This document shows positions 43,366 through 53,479 of a stretch of DNA of 64,000 nt, piece after piece. Each line of letters begins with the position of its first letter. Position 1 is the first letter of the stretch. The notes under the pieces were generated by a model, which was not told the origin of the DNA, made no database searches, and saw only the letters and a list, made by a program, of their open reading frames with translations. The position numbers were made by a program, and so were the translations under genes. The stretch comes from an uncultured Peptococcaceae bacterium. Lineage in GTDB: Bacteria; Bacillota; Limnochordia; Darwinibacteriales; Darwinibacteriaceae. The stretch is from the NCBI GenBank assembly GCA_937988745.1, contig CALKAR010000174.1, positions 62,001 to 126,000 on the forward strand, given 5' to 3'.

Positions 43366-44073
43366 ATGCAGTATACGGCCATTATCGGTGCGATGGATGA
43401 AGAAGTCACTGGTTTAGTGGAAAAAATGGAAGACGTTAAAGAGATCAAGCCTGGCACGATGGATTTTCCACTCTACATAGGGAAGCTCAAGGGAAAGCCC
43501 GTGATCGCTGCGCGCTGCGGAATCGGCAAAGTCAATGCTGCCCTCTGCACTCAGTATTTGATTGATCATTACCCTATTAGAGCTTTAATTAACAGCGGCG
43601 TTGCTGGTGCTATCAGTTCTGATGTAAAAATAGGTGATTTAGTAATATCCACCGCTGCACTGCACCACGATTTTGATGCGGTCTTCTTTGGGTATGCCAA
43701 GGGTGTCATCCCACGGATGCAGACCAGCAAGTTTACCGCTGATCCAAAACTGGTCGAAATAGCCTATGATCAGGGCCAAACTGTGTTGGGCGCCGAACGA
43801 GTCCATCAAGGACTAATTGTTTCTGGGGATGTCTTCGTGGCCGGAAGTGAACAAAAGCATAGAATCCTGCAAGACTTCCCTGAGGCAATGTGTGTAGAAA
43901 TGGAAGGCAGTGCAATTGCACATGCCGCGCTTTTAAACCAAGTACCCTTTGTAATCTTACGCGCCATGTCTGATCAGGCAGACGATACGGCTCCCGATGA
44001 TTTCAATGCATATCTCGCGCAGGTTATCCCTGAACTCAACGCGGTAGTTGCCGCCATAGTCGCAGCCCTTTAG
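43366..44073 (+). CDS. mtnN: 5'-methylthioadenosine/S-adenosylhomocysteine nucleosidase
   Basis: Cleaves adenine from methylthioadenosine and S-adenosylhomocysteine to recycle methionine and methyl donors; 235 residues. GAMDEEV at residues 7-13 carries the catalytic Glu, then INSGVAGAIS, CVEMEGSAIAHA (ribose binding) and RAMSDQADD with the catalytic Asp. ATG at 43366 follows GAGGTG. Converges with the amidase gene, overlapping it by 4 bases. Confidence 0.95.
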   Translation: MQYTAIIGAMDEEVTGLVEKMEDVKEIKPGTMDFPLYIGKLKGKPVIAARCGIGKVNAALCTQYLIDHYPIRALINSGVAGAISSDVKIGDLVISTAALHHDFDAVFFGYAKGVIPRMQTSKFTADPKLVEIAYDQGQTVLGAERVHQGLIVSGDVFVAGSEQKHRILQDFPEAMCVEMEGSAIAHAALLNQVPFVILRAMSDQADDTAPDDFNAYLAQVIPELNAVVAAIVAAL

Positions 44074-44801
44074 GTTTCGCTCTGTTCTATAGGCTGCTGC
44101 ATGATGAACTTCAGGATAGCCGTACTGAGTGCCTCAGCCACGTTTTGCCGAAAACCTTCGTCGAGGAGCTTCTGAAGGTCTTCTTCATTGGTGATGAAGC
44201 CAATCTCTACTAGTATAACCGGAGGCCTAGCTTTCAAGAGAAAGAGGTTGTTGCGGGGTACTGGTGCTGAATGGTTCATTTCTTGAACTCGTTCTAGTTC
44301 GTCGAACGCAATTTGAGCATAGAGCTTGTCGATATAGGAGTTTTGCATGTAGAACACGATGGCACCCCGCTCTGCCTTAGAGCGAGTCGCGTTAGTGTGA
44401 ATGCTCATTCCAACTTGGGCTTGGTTCATTAATGAGAACCTCCCCAAGAGATCGCGGCGGTGGCGGGTGCCTTCTTTGGCTATATGGCTTACATCGCGGT
44501 CTGTTTCGCGGGTCATCCCCACTCTTAATCCCGCATCTTTAAGGATGTCCCGCATCCTGAGAGCAATGTCAAGAGTGAACTCCTTCTCGTAGATGTCATC
44601 ACGGCCGATGCCGCCTGGGTCTATTCCACCATGGCCTGGATCAAGCATAACGTCATACACTATTTTAGTAGGCAGGGCATTGAGTGTATAAATAGCTAGA
44701 GGAAATGAGCCGTATATGGCAAAGACGATCAAGAAGCAAAGCAAGATCAGAGCAGTCCACAAATAACGCCGGGTTATCACCAAGAAAAAAGGACGGGGCA
44801 T
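44070..44801 (-). CDS. cwlD: N-acetylmuramoyl-L-alanine amidase, CwlD-like
   Basis: Membrane-anchored zinc amidase of 243 residues that strips the peptide from muramic acid; in spores CwlD starts muramic-delta-lactam formation in the cortex. An uncleaved-looking N-terminal helix (residues 11-32) is followed by the Amidase_3 domain: MLDPGHGGIDPG (His), YEKEFTLDIA (Glu), SIHTNATRS (His) and VEIGFITNEEDLQ (catalytic Glu). ATG at 44801 follows GAGGAGGAG. Sporulation role is inferred from similarity to CwlD and from the length. Confidence 0.88.
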   Translation of the reverse strand: MPRPFFLVITRRYLWTALILLCFLIVFAIYGSFPLAIYTLNALPTKIVYDVMLDPGHGGIDPGGIGRDDIYEKEFTLDIALRMRDILKDAGLRVGMTRETDRDVSHIAKEGTRHRRDLLGRFSLMNQAQVGMSIHTNATRSKAERGAIVFYMQNSYIDKLYAQIAFDELERVQEMNHSAPVPRNNLFLLKARPPVILVEIGFITNEEDLQKLLDEGFRQNVAEALSTAILKFIMQQPIEQSET

Positions 44802-44857
44802 AAACACTCCTCCTCTTGCGAAACATATCCCATGTATATTCACAGGGAGGGATTCAC

Positions 44858-45523
44858 ATGAAAGTAATAGGCCTCACACTGGCCGTTGTTCTTGCTCTTA
44901 CAACCGGAGTCTCCGCCAAGTCTCCCCATTCCTTGATCCATGATGCCGCGCTGGTATTGCGCGAAGTGGCAGAGCAGCCGGATAACGCGCCCCTCAAACA
45001 TCTCCTAAACAACGCATACGGAGTTGCGATTTTCCCGGAAGTTCTCCGTGTCGGATTGGGCTTAGGAGGCAGATATGGTGAAGGTCTGCTTCTGCGAAGA
45101 GATCCAGCAACCAATTCGTGGTATGGTCCATACTTCATTGATATCAAGGGGCTTTCTTACGGATTCCAAGTAGGTATTCAGTCAACCAGTCTTGTTCTGG
45201 TCATTACAAACGAGCGGGGTCTGAATAATCTAAGAGATGGAACTGTCACGCTGGGAGGAAGTCTGTCTGTGGCGGCAGGACCGGTAGGACGCTCTGCAGA
45301 GGCAGCTACAGACATTGAGCTGGAAGCGTCAATTTACAGTTATTCTATCAGTCGGGGAGTTTTTGCTGGTCTGTCGCTGGAAGGTGCAGTCATTAGCAAT
45401 AATGCCGGAACTAACCGCGTTTATTGGCAGACGGAACTCACGCCTGAGGAAATTCTGGAAAGAGAAGTTGACACTCTAGAAGCAGTTTCTCTCGTGGAAG
45501 AAATCATGAGCGTTATGCAGTAA
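44858..45523 (+). CDS. secreted SYLF/YSC84-domain protein
   Basis: 221 residues with a signal peptide (1-21) and a SYLF (DUF500/Ysc84) domain: LLNNAYGVAIFPEVLRVGLG and GRYGEGLLL, then ATDIELEASIYSYSISRGVFAG. SYLF domains bind membrane lipids, and in bacteria they are mostly found on exported proteins of diderms. ATG at 44858 follows GGGAGGG. Divergent from cwlD and followed by a terminator. Molecular role unknown. Confidence 0.85.
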   Translation: MKVIGLTLAVVLALTTGVSAKSPHSLIHDAALVLREVAEQPDNAPLKHLLNNAYGVAIFPEVLRVGLGLGGRYGEGLLLRRDPATNSWYGPYFIDIKGLSYGFQVGIQSTSLVLVITNERGLNNLRDGTVTLGGSLSVAAGPVGRSAEAATDIELEASIYSYSISRGVFAGLSLEGAVISNNAGTNRVYWQTELTPEEILEREVDTLEAVSLVEEIMSVMQ

Positions 45524-45533
45524 GGATATGACA

Positions 45534-45566
45534 AAGGGGACCGAAATTCGGTCCCCTTATTCTTTA
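45534..45566. terminator. bidirectional terminator between SYLF gene and glnS
   Basis: AAGGGGACCG and CGGTCCCCTT flank AAATT; T-rich sequence follows on the plus side. It ends the SYLF gene and probably glnS. Confidence 0.85.
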
Positions 45567-47240
45567 TAGTTTTTTCTGGATTTTCGCCCAGCTGTCTCTA
45601 AGGGCCACGGTCCGGTTAAAGACTAACCGGTCTTCGGTTGTATCTGGGTCTACACAGAAGTAGCCTACACGCTCAAACTGGAAACGTTCCAATGGCTTGA
45701 CCGACTTCATGCGGGGCTCAACACGAGCATCGGTGATGATTTCCAGAGAATTGGGATTGATATATTCCATGAAGTCACCTTCATCGGGATTCTCTTCCGT
45801 AAAGAGATGATCATAGAGACGCACCTCAGCCGGAATAGAATGCTCAGCCGAAACCCAGTGTATTGTCCCTCTCACCTTGCGTCCATCTGGAGCAGAGCCA
45901 CCCTTAGTTTCTGGGTCATAGGTACAGTGCACTTCAACGATGTTGCCCTCTTCATCCTTAATCACATCAGTGCAGGTGATGAAATAAGCAAACCGCAGGC
46001 GCACTTCGCGGCCCGGTGCTAGGCGGTAAAACTTCTTAGGAGGATCTTCCATAAAGTCATCCCGCTCGATGTAAATCTCCCTAGTGAAGGGAATCTGCCG
46101 TGTACCCATAGATGGATCTTGTGGATGATTTGCTGCTTCCACATATTCCACCTGACCCTCGGGATAGTTGGTGATGACCACCTTTAGAGGTTTAAGAACG
46201 GCCATAGTACGTTCCGCTCTGGCATTCAGATCTTCACGCACGCAGTGTTCGAGAAGGGCATAGTCCACCAGGCTGTTAGCCTTTGCTACACCGATGCGAT
46301 CGCAGAAATCGCGGATGGCCTCAGGAGTATAACCCCGACGGCGCAGGCCAGCGATGGTAGGCATGCGCGGATCATCCCATCCTCTTACGACTCCCTCGTC
46401 TACCAGTCTTCCTAGCTTGCGTTTGCTCATTACCGTATAACTCAGATTCAAACGGGCAAACTCAATCTGCTGCGGATGTGGTCCATCGAAAACTTCTTCC
46501 AGAATCCACTCGTATAGTGGACGGTTATTTTCAAATTCTAGAGTACAGATAGAGTGGGTAATCCCTTCTATGGCATCTGACAGACAGTGAGTAAAGTCGT
46601 ACATTGGGTAAATGCACCACTTATCGCCTGTGCGAGGATGACTAAGGTGGCGGATGCGGTACAGAGTTGGATCACGCATTACCACATTTGGCGAAGCCAT
46701 GTCAATCTTAGCCCGCAGTACGTGCTCACCATCAGCAAACTCCCCATTGCGCATCCGTTCAAATAGTTCTAAGTTCTCCTCGATGGAACGATTGCGGTAA
46801 GGGCTCTCCCGGCCTGGTTCCGTCAAAGTTCCGCGATACTCCCGAATCTCTTCAGGACTGAGGCTGCACACATAAGCCTTACCCTTCTTGATCAGCTTGA
46901 CAGCAAACTCATAAAGCTGATCGAAATAGTCAGAAGCATAATAGAGGTGCTCTCCCCAGTCAAAACCGAGCCACTTCACATCTTCCATGATGCTTTCCAT
47001 ATACTTCTCGTAGTCGCGGGTGGGGTTCGTGTCGTCGAACCGCAGATGACAGCGGCCCTGATAATCCCGAGCCAACCCGAAGTTCAAGCAGATAGATTTT
47101 GCGTGGCCAATATGCAGATAGCCATTGGGCTCTGGAGGAAAGCGCGTCACAATTTCTGTATGCTTACCAGATGCTAGATCTTCATCAATAATATTGCGAA
47201 TGAAGTTGGAAGCTTCTGTATTAGCTGGTCTATCCATCAC
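45564..47240 (-). CDS. glnS: glutaminyl-tRNA synthetase
   Basis: Class I synthetase that charges tRNA-Gln directly, 558 residues. Signature [19 protein letters not shown] (HIGH motif), [12 protein letters not shown], and [10 protein letters not shown] as the KMSKS-type loop; the C-terminal beta-barrel anticodon domain is complete. Many Bacillota lack GlnRS and use the GatCAB amidation route, so it may be an acquired gene. GTG at 47240 after GAGGAG. Near gnd but separated by 61 bases. Confidence 0.95.
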   Translation of the reverse strand: MMDRPANTEASNFIRNIIDEDLASGKHTEIVTRFPPEPNGYLHIGHAKSICLNFGLARDYQGRCHLRFDDTNPTRDYEKYMESIMEDVKWLGFDWGEHLYYASDYFDQLYEFAVKLIKKGKAYVCSLSPEEIREYRGTLTEPGRESPYRNRSIEENLELFERMRNGEFADGEHVLRAKIDMASPNVVMRDPTLYRIRHLSHPRTGDKWCIYPMYDFTHCLSDAIEGITHSICTLEFENNRPLYEWILEEVFDGPHPQQIEFARLNLSYTVMSKRKLGRLVDEGVVRGWDDPRMPTIAGLRRRGYTPEAIRDFCDRIGVAKANSLVDYALLEHCVREDLNARAERTMAVLKPLKVVITNYPEGQVEYVEAANHPQDPSMGTRQIPFTREIYIERDDFMEDPPKKFYRLAPGREVRLRFAYFITCTDVIKDEEGNIVEVHCTYDPETKGGSAPDGRKVRGTIHWVSAEHSIPAEVRLYDHLFTEENPDEGDFMEYINPNSLEIITDARVEPRMKSVKPLERFQFERVGYFCVDPDTTEDRLVFNRTVALRDSWAKIQKKL

Positions 47241-47301
47241 TGCATCAACTCCTCAAAACTCATCACTAGTTAGTTCTCGAATGGGCAGAAAAAACCTTTC
47301 T

Positions 47302-48750
47302 CTACCACTCCACCGGAACGCTTTTTACCTTATCCCCAGGAGACTGCCATTCAGTATGAAAGGCACCTGGACGATCGATCCGCTGGTAAGTGTGGGCGCC
47401 GAAGTAATCACGCTGAGCCTGTACAAGATTGGTCCAAAGCTGACCAGTACGGAGACTGTCAAAATATGCTAGAGCTGAAGAAAAAGCCGGAACAGGGAGG
47501 CCAAACTCTACAGCTGTGCTGACAACAGTCCGCCACTGACCTTCGGCCTGCTCTACCGCCTCCTTGAAATATGGAGCAAACAGCAGATTTAAGAGCTCAG
47601 GGTTGTCATGATAGGCTTCCTTGATATGGTGCAGGAATTGGGCCCGAATAATGCACCCACCCCGCCAAATCATAGCCAGTTCACCAAGCTTTAGATTCCA
47701 GCCGTACTCGTTCGACGCTTGGCGCATTATATCAAACCCCTGCGCATAAGCACATATCTTAGAAGCAAACAAAGCACTGCGAATCGCAGCGATGAACTCA
47801 TCGCGGTCGACCTTTTTGGTGGGTTTCGTCGTGGTCAAGAACAGGCCCTGAGCAGCCTCCCGCTGCTCCTCAGCCCCTGATATAATGCGGGCCATAACTG
47901 CCTCTACAATCGTAGGAGCAGAGACACCCAAATCAAGGGCTTCTTGACTGGTCCACTTTCCAGTACCTTTCTGTCCGGCGGCATCCTTGACCAATTCGAG
48001 CAGAGGTTCGCCGGTGTCTTCATCGATCTTGCCCAGAATTTCAGCGGTAATTTCAATCAAATAACTCTCCAGTTCTCCCTCATTCCACTCTTTAAAGACT
48101 GCCTGCATTTCCTTATTGGTCAGCCCAAGGACATTTTTCATCAAGAAATAGGCTTCACCAATCAGCTGCATATCAGCATATTCAATACCGTTGTGGACGG
48201 TCTTTACAAAATGGCCAGCTCCGTTCGGTCCAATCCACTGACAGCAGGGATCACCATCAACCTGAGCAGCGATAGTCTGCAGGATAGGTGCAATCTCAGG
48301 CCAAGCTTCACTGCTGCCTCCCGGCATGATGCTCGGCCCGTGGAGTGCTCCCTCTTCGCCTCCAGAAACGCCCGCTCCCACAAAGTGAATACCACGCTTG
48401 TTTGCAAACTCAACACGGCGGATGGTATCACGGTAGTAAGAGTTGCCGCCGTCAATGACAATATCGCCTGGTTCCAATACATCTACAAGCTGTTGGAGGA
48501 TGTTGTCTACCGGCTGACCAGCCTTAACCATCAACATGATCTTACGAGGTCTTTTTAGGGAAGCTGCTAATTCCTCTAAAGAATAAGCTCCCACCACCGG
48601 CAGGCCCTGTCCCCTTCCCTGGAGCAGCCTATCGATCTTTTCGGTCGTACGGTTATAAACAGCTACCGTAAAGCCTTTCCCGGCCATATTTAGAGCTAGA
48701 TTTTCACCCATAACAGCCAGCCCGATGAGGCCAATGTCAGCTTTACTCAT
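47302..48750 (-). CDS. gnd: 6-phosphogluconate dehydrogenase, decarboxylating
   Basis: Oxidative pentose phosphate enzyme making ribulose 5-phosphate and NAD(P)H; 482 residues. N-terminal GLAVMGENLALNMAGKG, VYNRTTEK (NADP-type loop), GAGVSGGEEGALHGPSIMPGG, catalytic Lys in GHFVKTVHNGIEY and C-terminal RDYFGAHTYQRID. ATG 48750 shares its first base with the kinase stop upstream. Confidence 0.96.
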   Translation of the reverse strand: MSKADIGLIGLAVMGENLALNMAGKGFTVAVYNRTTEKIDRLLQGRGQGLPVVGAYSLEELAASLKRPRKIMLMVKAGQPVDNILQQLVDVLEPGDIVIDGGNSYYRDTIRRVEFANKRGIHFVGAGVSGGEEGALHGPSIMPGGSSEAWPEIAPILQTIAAQVDGDPCCQWIGPNGAGHFVKTVHNGIEYADMQLIGEAYFLMKNVLGLTNKEMQAVFKEWNEGELESYLIEITAEILGKIDEDTGEPLLELVKDAAGQKGTGKWTSQEALDLGVSAPTIVEAVMARIISGAEEQREAAQGLFLTTTKPTKKVDRDEFIAAIRSALFASKICAYAQGFDIMRQASNEYGWNLKLGELAMIWRGGCIIRAQFLHHIKEAYHDNPELLNLLFAPYFKEAVEQAEGQWRTVVSTAVEFGLPVPAFSSALAYFDSLRTGQLWTNLVQAQRDYFGAHTYQRIDRPGAFHTEWQSPGDKVKSVPVEW

Positions 48751-49691
48751 TACACATCCTCCTTGCTGGTAATAACTCTATCTATTAAAGGCTCCATAAC
48801 TATTTGCCGATCACAAAGCCACTTCAGCATCGCAATATTCTGCTCTGCTAAACGGTCTTGACCCATATCCAAGAAGTAGGCAGCAAACAGCACCTGAATC
48901 AAGTAAGTCATGTACATAAAGGCATAGCCCTCGGATCTGGTAAGGGGCTGAACTTCTATGTAACCTCGCAAGAGCTCCTGTACGAACATGTCCCACTCTT
49001 CCCGCGCCGGACTCTGTGTAAAACAATCCGACAAGACTGCCGTCGAGCAGTAGCAGATATCAAAAATCCGCACGCCTGTCCTCACCATATCAAAATCCAC
49101 CATACCTACTACTTCATCATTTTCAAAGACAACATTGGCCGGATGGGCATCGCGATGGATGAGCTGCCTTGGAAGTCCCTCATAGAGAACAGCAAATTGA
49201 GAGAGCTTCTTACCAATTTCCTCAAGACGGCCTGCCAGCTCGTTCCTAAGGCCGCGCCTTACAGAAGGCCATGCCCAAGAAGCAACCTCATTGTACACAT
49301 TCTTGTCGGGAAATTCTTCGGCATGTGGATACCGTGCTAAAGCACTGTGGAGGCGTGCCAAAAACCGTCCCAGATTCCGTGCTTTAGCTAGATCTGTAGG
49401 ACAGACTTCTTCACCCGAAGTTCCGGCAATATAGGGATACAGGACGAAAATTTGACCTTCTCTGCGAGCCCACGGTGCCTCGTCCTCACAGAGAAGGGGT
49501 GGAAAAACGGGCAGCCCCTGCTCACTAAGGAACTTCAGCAGATTGAACTCTGCCCAGACAGAAGAATGATCACTGCGGCGTTTCAACAGGTAGACCCTGG
49601 ATCCTGCTTCTACACGCCATGCCCGAGGTGCTATTTGATGCAGCTCGGCCTTGTCACTTTGAAGACCCCATTTTGCAAGGACTGCGTGCAT
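48750..49691 (-). CDS. CotS-type spore coat kinase-like protein
   Basis: 313-residue protein of the aminoglycoside-phosphotransferase/choline kinase fold, in the CotS/YsxE/YutH group found in spore coats. Catalytic loop LIHRDAHPANVVF (Asp and Asn) and metal site MVDFDMVRTG are intact; the Lys strand is RVYLLKRR. A kinase activity is therefore possible, although substrates of this group are unknown. ATG 49691 follows AGGGGG. Between the HAD gene and gnd, possibly one transcript. Confidence 0.82.
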   Translation of the reverse strand: MHAVLAKWGLQSDKAELHQIAPRAWRVEAGSRVYLLKRRSDHSSVWAEFNLLKFLSEQGLPVFPPLLCEDEAPWARREGQIFVLYPYIAGTSGEEVCPTDLAKARNLGRFLARLHSALARYPHAEEFPDKNVYNEVASWAWPSVRRGLRNELAGRLEEIGKKLSQFAVLYEGLPRQLIHRDAHPANVVFENDEVVGMVDFDMVRTGVRIFDICYCSTAVLSDCFTQSPAREEWDMFVQELLRGYIEVQPLTRSEGYAFMYMTYLIQVLFAAYFLDMGQDRLAEQNIAMLKWLCDRQIVMEPLIDRVITSKEDV

Positions 49692-49702
49692 ACTTCAACC
49701 CC

Positions 49703-50671
49703 CTAATCCTCGAGATGACGAGGCGGTTTGCCCACTTTTGTTTGAAGTGCAGCTTCTCTTCTTTTCACTATGTTGCCCGCAATATCCTCCACGGCATGCA
49801 TAATCCACATGTAAGTGTGGGTTTCTGGTTCGTAATTTGCTTCTCCAAAGGCCTGAACCCTGCCCTGACGCTGCAGCATCTCCGCCTGTTTGAACCCTTC
49901 ATAAGATCCCTTTTGATAAACGGCAAACGTTCTGCCGCCATTTTGATTGATGAGCGAAAACACCGGAACGTCGCTGGGGCCATCGGCGATGTATATCATG
50001 TTCTGGAATGGAATACGCCTATCTTCTTTAGGTATGTTACTGTTCACATCGATCTCTGGGAACTTATTCACACCTTTATTGATTTCAAAGATAGCCCTCG
50101 TCTTAGTCGTATTGTCTAATACGTAAGAGATATCCTGTATAACCCTATCCTCTGTCTGCTGAGCGTGCTCGGCTTCGTTCAGAAAGCCGGGGCCAGGGAG
50201 GTATTCGACAAACTCACAGCCCCAGACACCATCAACGTATTTTGCAATTGAACTCCCTAAAATCATCTGCCTTAAGCCAGTGCTGACCACATAATGTTCA
50301 ACACGGATTTCATGCTTCTGGTAGAGAGGATGACTCTGGATGCGTTCCTTTACATCTGAGAAAAACTCAGGCAAACCCGGGAAGAACTTAAGCTCACTAC
50401 CTAATTGCCGTAAAAGAGCGTTATTCAAACCGGGAAATATCCCTGCCCTCACATAAGTCAAAATATGATTCAGATAGATGCTGTCTTCAGAAACCAGCTC
50501 GGCACCCCATTCCTTAAGGCATTTCGGAAGCGCACGTACTTCCCGCCAAAACTGATCCCCATCTACCCGGTAGTGTCTGAAAAGGGGTTCCTGCATGTAT
50601 CCAGGAATGAGTGTCTTATCAAAATCCCAGATAACAGCAATTTCGGTCTGACGAAACACATCCGGTGTCAT
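49703..50671 (-). CDS. HAD-superfamily phosphatase-like protein
   Basis: 322 residues with the HAD core: WDFDKTLIPGY near residue 15 (two Asp), Thr/Ser in HYVVSTGL, and YIADGPSDVPVFSLI near 225 as the metal site. It is longer than phosphoserine phosphatases and the cap is helical. Substrate unknown. ATG at 50671 follows AAGGAG. 11 bases separate it from the CotS-like gene, so the two may act together. Confidence 0.85.
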   Translation of the reverse strand: MTPDVFRQTEIAVIWDFDKTLIPGYMQEPLFRHYRVDGDQFWREVRALPKCLKEWGAELVSEDSIYLNHILTYVRAGIFPGLNNALLRQLGSELKFFPGLPEFFSDVKERIQSHPLYQKHEIRVEHYVVSTGLRQMILGSSIAKYVDGVWGCEFVEYLPGPGFLNEAEHAQQTEDRVIQDISYVLDNTTKTRAIFEINKGVNKFPEIDVNSNIPKEDRRIPFQNMIYIADGPSDVPVFSLINQNGGRTFAVYQKGSYEGFKQAEMLQRQGRVQAFGEANYEPETHTYMWIMHAVEDIAGNIVKRREAALQTKVGKPPRHLED

Positions 50672-50675
50672 GCAA

Positions 50676-51398
50676 TCACTCCTTATGCACACGGACAGGC
50701 AGGGGTTGGGCTAGAGAGATCTCATCTAAGGTCACGTTACACGACCGCGTTAAGATTCGCACACCAGCCTCCTGAGCCTGAGCCAGCGCCTCAGAAAAAG
50801 CAGGGTCAATTTCCCAATCGGGGCTGAAAGACTTGGCATCTGATCGTTGAACAACAAACAATACAGCTGTTTCAAACTCTCCAGACTGCTGCAGCTCAGC
50901 TAGTTCTAAGACATGCCGTCTGCCGCGCGCTGTAACGGCGTCGGGAAAAAGCGCCACGTTGTCCTTAACCAGCGTTACACTCTTTACTTCGAGAAGAAGC
51001 TTCTTCCCGCTGGAGTTTTCAAGAAGAAAATCCCAGCGGGAGGAAGCATATGGATACTCTCTGCGGACAAAACGCCATAATTGCAGTTCATCCAGAGCAT
51101 TTTCACGCAGCGCCCTTTCGACCAAGGTGTTGACCAAGCTTGACTGCAGCGATACAAGTTTTTCAGTTTCAGGATCCTGAGTCAAAATGGCGGACCACTG
51201 CGTGCGGCGCCGCGGGTTGTCGGTGTGCCGCAGCCAAACTGTGTTGCCTGGAATAAGCAGCTCCTTCAGCCGACCAGGATCAGCAAGATGAACTTCCACT
51301 GTATCCTTTTCCCCTTCCAAAACGCAGTTGAGGAGAAATCGATTAGGACGGCTGACGAAGCTGGATTTATGCAGTGGCCCGAACGATAGTTTTATCAT
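50676..51398 (-). CDS. sfsA: SfsA-family nuclease-like protein
   Basis: 240-residue SfsA protein with an OB-like N-domain (HKSSFVSRPNRFLLNC, HLADPGRLKELL) and a PD-(D/E)xK-type nuclease domain (RWDFLLE, LLLEVKSVTLV, FPDAVTARGRRHV). E. coli SfsA was first linked to maltose gene expression; nuclease activity is suggested by the fold. Starts two bases from the thrS stop, so co-transcribed. Confidence 0.93.
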   Translation of the reverse strand: MIKLSFGPLHKSSFVSRPNRFLLNCVLEGEKDTVEVHLADPGRLKELLIPGNTVWLRHTDNPRRRTQWSAILTQDPETEKLVSLQSSLVNTLVERALRENALDELQLWRFVRREYPYASSRWDFLLENSSGKKLLLEVKSVTLVKDNVALFPDAVTARGRRHVLELAELQQSGEFETAVLFVVQRSDAKSFSPDWEIDPAFSEALAQAQEAGVRILTRSCNVTLDEISLAQPLPVRVHKE

Positions 51399-51400
51399 TC

Positions 51401-53341
51401 CTACCGCGCCCTTGTCTCTACTTCGTGGGCAAGTTTCTGAACAAACTCGTCGATCTGCATGGCGCCTAAATCGCCTTCCTTACGGCATCGCACACTCACG
51501 GTCTGCGATTCGACCTCTTTGTCACCTACAGTGAGGAGATAAGGAATTCTCTCCAGGCGGCCTTCACGAATCTTGTAGCCGATTTTTTCACTGCGCTTGT
51601 CCGTTTCTACTCTAAATCCTTGTGCACGCAGCCTTGCTGCCAATTCATCGGCATATTCGATTTGGTTATCACTGATTGGAAGAATTCTAACCTGGGTTGG
51701 TGCCAGCCAAGTCGGCAGAGCACCGGCATATTTTTCAACCAGCATGGCTAGAGTCCGTTCATAACATCCAATCGAAGTACGGTGGATGATGAGTGGTCTC
51801 TTCTTAGTACCATCGCGGTCCACGTAAGACATGTCGAAGCGTTCAGGCAGCGCAAAGTCGATCTGAACTGTGATTATGGTGTCTTCTTTGCCGTGCACAT
51901 TGCGGGCCTGGATATCCAGCTTGGGGCCGTAAAAAGCGGCTTCCCCTTCAGCCTCTTCGTACTCAAGCCCTAAGCGATCCAAGATCGCTTTCATGCTGGC
52001 TTGGGCGTGCTCCCATGCTTCAGGATTATCGATGTATTTCTCTTTGTTATTCGGATCCCACTTGGAGAACCTAAACCAAATGTCTTCTCGCAGCCCTAAG
52101 GTGTCTAACATATAGTCGATAAGGTCAAGAACACCGCGGAACTCCTCTTCGAGCTGTTCAGGCATGCAGATAATATGCCCTTCGGAAATAGTAAACTGTC
52201 TAACCCGAATCAGGCCATGCATCTCCCCAGATGCTTCGTTTCTGAACAGAGTCGAGGTTTCAGCGTATCTTATGGGAAGTTCACGATAGCTGCGCAGCTT
52301 TGACTTGTAGATCATAAACTGGAAGGGACAGGTCATAGGTCTCATGGCAAAGACCTCTTCCCCCTTGTCCTCATCACCGATAATGAACATCCCATCGCGG
52401 TAGTGATCCCAATGACCAGATATTTGATAGAGATCCTTCTTGGCCATCAGCGGAGTCTTAGTAATCTGGTAACCGCGGCGCTCCTCTTCATCTTCTACAA
52501 AACGCTGCAGAATCTGCAGAACCTTAGCCCCTTTTGGCATCAGGAGAGGCAGTCCCTGTCCGACGGAATCGACCGTTGTAAACAGCTCAAGTTCACGGCC
52601 CAATTTATTGTGGTCGCGCTTCTTCGCTTCTTCCAGCGCTGCAAGATATTCATCCAGCTGACTTTTCTTCGGGAATGAAGTCCCATAGATGCGCTGCAGC
52701 ATTTTGTTCTTCTCACTGCCGCGCCAATAAGCTCCAGCAGCCTGGAGCAGTTTAAACGCCTTAACCTTACCAGTGGAAGGTAGATGGGGTCCTGTACAGA
52801 GGTCTACAAACTCGCCTTGTTTGTAGAATGAAATAACTGCATCTTCGGGGAGGTCATTGATGAGTTCAACTTTATATAGCTCTCCCCTCTCTTCCATCAA
52901 GGCTACTGCCTCTTCGCGGGGCAGTGTGAAGGATTCGATTGGATAATCCTCCGCCACAATCTTGGCCATCTCAGCCTCAATTTTCTCTAGGTCTTCCGGA
53001 GTAAATGGGTGGGGAACATCAAAATCATAATAGAATCCTGTTTCGATAGAAGGTCCGATACCCAACTTGGCATCAGGGAAAAGGCGTAGAACTGCTTGAG
53101 CCAAAATGTGAGAACTGGTATGGCGGAAGGCATCCCGGCCTGCGGGGTCTTCAAAGGTAAGGATGTGCAGCTCCGCATCTTCATTTAAGGGATAGCTAAG
53201 ATCCCGCAGTTCGCCATTTACTTCACCTATCAATGCCTCTTTTTCTAGTCTGCGGCTTATCGCTCGCGCTACTTCCCGAACAGTCGTGCCGCGAGCAAAT
53301 TCCATAACTGATCCATCTTTAAGTGTAACTTTAATTGACAT
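51401..53341 (-). CDS. thrS: threonyl-tRNA synthetase
   Basis: Class II synthetase of 646 residues with all domains: TGS (1-62), editing domain with HTSSHILAQA near residue 75, catalytic core (FRNEASGEMHGLIRVRQFT) with zinc ligands Cys/His/His, motif 3 near IGCYERTLAMLVE and the anticodon domain to the C-terminus. GCAAGGAGG precedes ATG 53341. No T-box leader was found in the 138 bases before cca, unlike many relatives. Confidence 0.97.
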   Translation of the reverse strand: MSIKVTLKDGSVMEFARGTTVREVARAISRRLEKEALIGEVNGELRDLSYPLNEDAELHILTFEDPAGRDAFRHTSSHILAQAVLRLFPDAKLGIGPSIETGFYYDFDVPHPFTPEDLEKIEAEMAKIVAEDYPIESFTLPREEAVALMEERGELYKVELINDLPEDAVISFYKQGEFVDLCTGPHLPSTGKVKAFKLLQAAGAYWRGSEKNKMLQRIYGTSFPKKSQLDEYLAALEEAKKRDHNKLGRELELFTTVDSVGQGLPLLMPKGAKVLQILQRFVEDEEERRGYQITKTPLMAKKDLYQISGHWDHYRDGMFIIGDEDKGEEVFAMRPMTCPFQFMIYKSKLRSYRELPIRYAETSTLFRNEASGEMHGLIRVRQFTISEGHIICMPEQLEEEFRGVLDLIDYMLDTLGLREDIWFRFSKWDPNNKEKYIDNPEAWEHAQASMKAILDRLGLEYEEAEGEAAFYGPKLDIQARNVHGKEDTIITVQIDFALPERFDMSYVDRDGTKKRPLIIHRTSIGCYERTLAMLVEKYAGALPTWLAPTQVRILPISDNQIEYADELAARLRAQGFRVETDKRSEKIGYKIREGRLERIPYLLTVGDKEVESQTVSVRCRKEGDLGAMQIDEFVQKLAHEVETRAR

Positions 53342-53479
53342 CTATTGTTCCTCCTTGCAAAGCCAACGGAGTGTTGTTTCGATTATCCTCTAATATTCCC
53401 GAAAGCCTGCGAGAATCCTGCGCCATGTAGGAAAAACCCAATCAAGGTCGAATCAGGTGATAGCAAAGGAGTGAGCGCA

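Noticed and set aside
53342..53479. Possible T-box leader for thrS
   Set aside because: The T-box sequence and an antiterminator are absent on the minus strand in this short divergent space.
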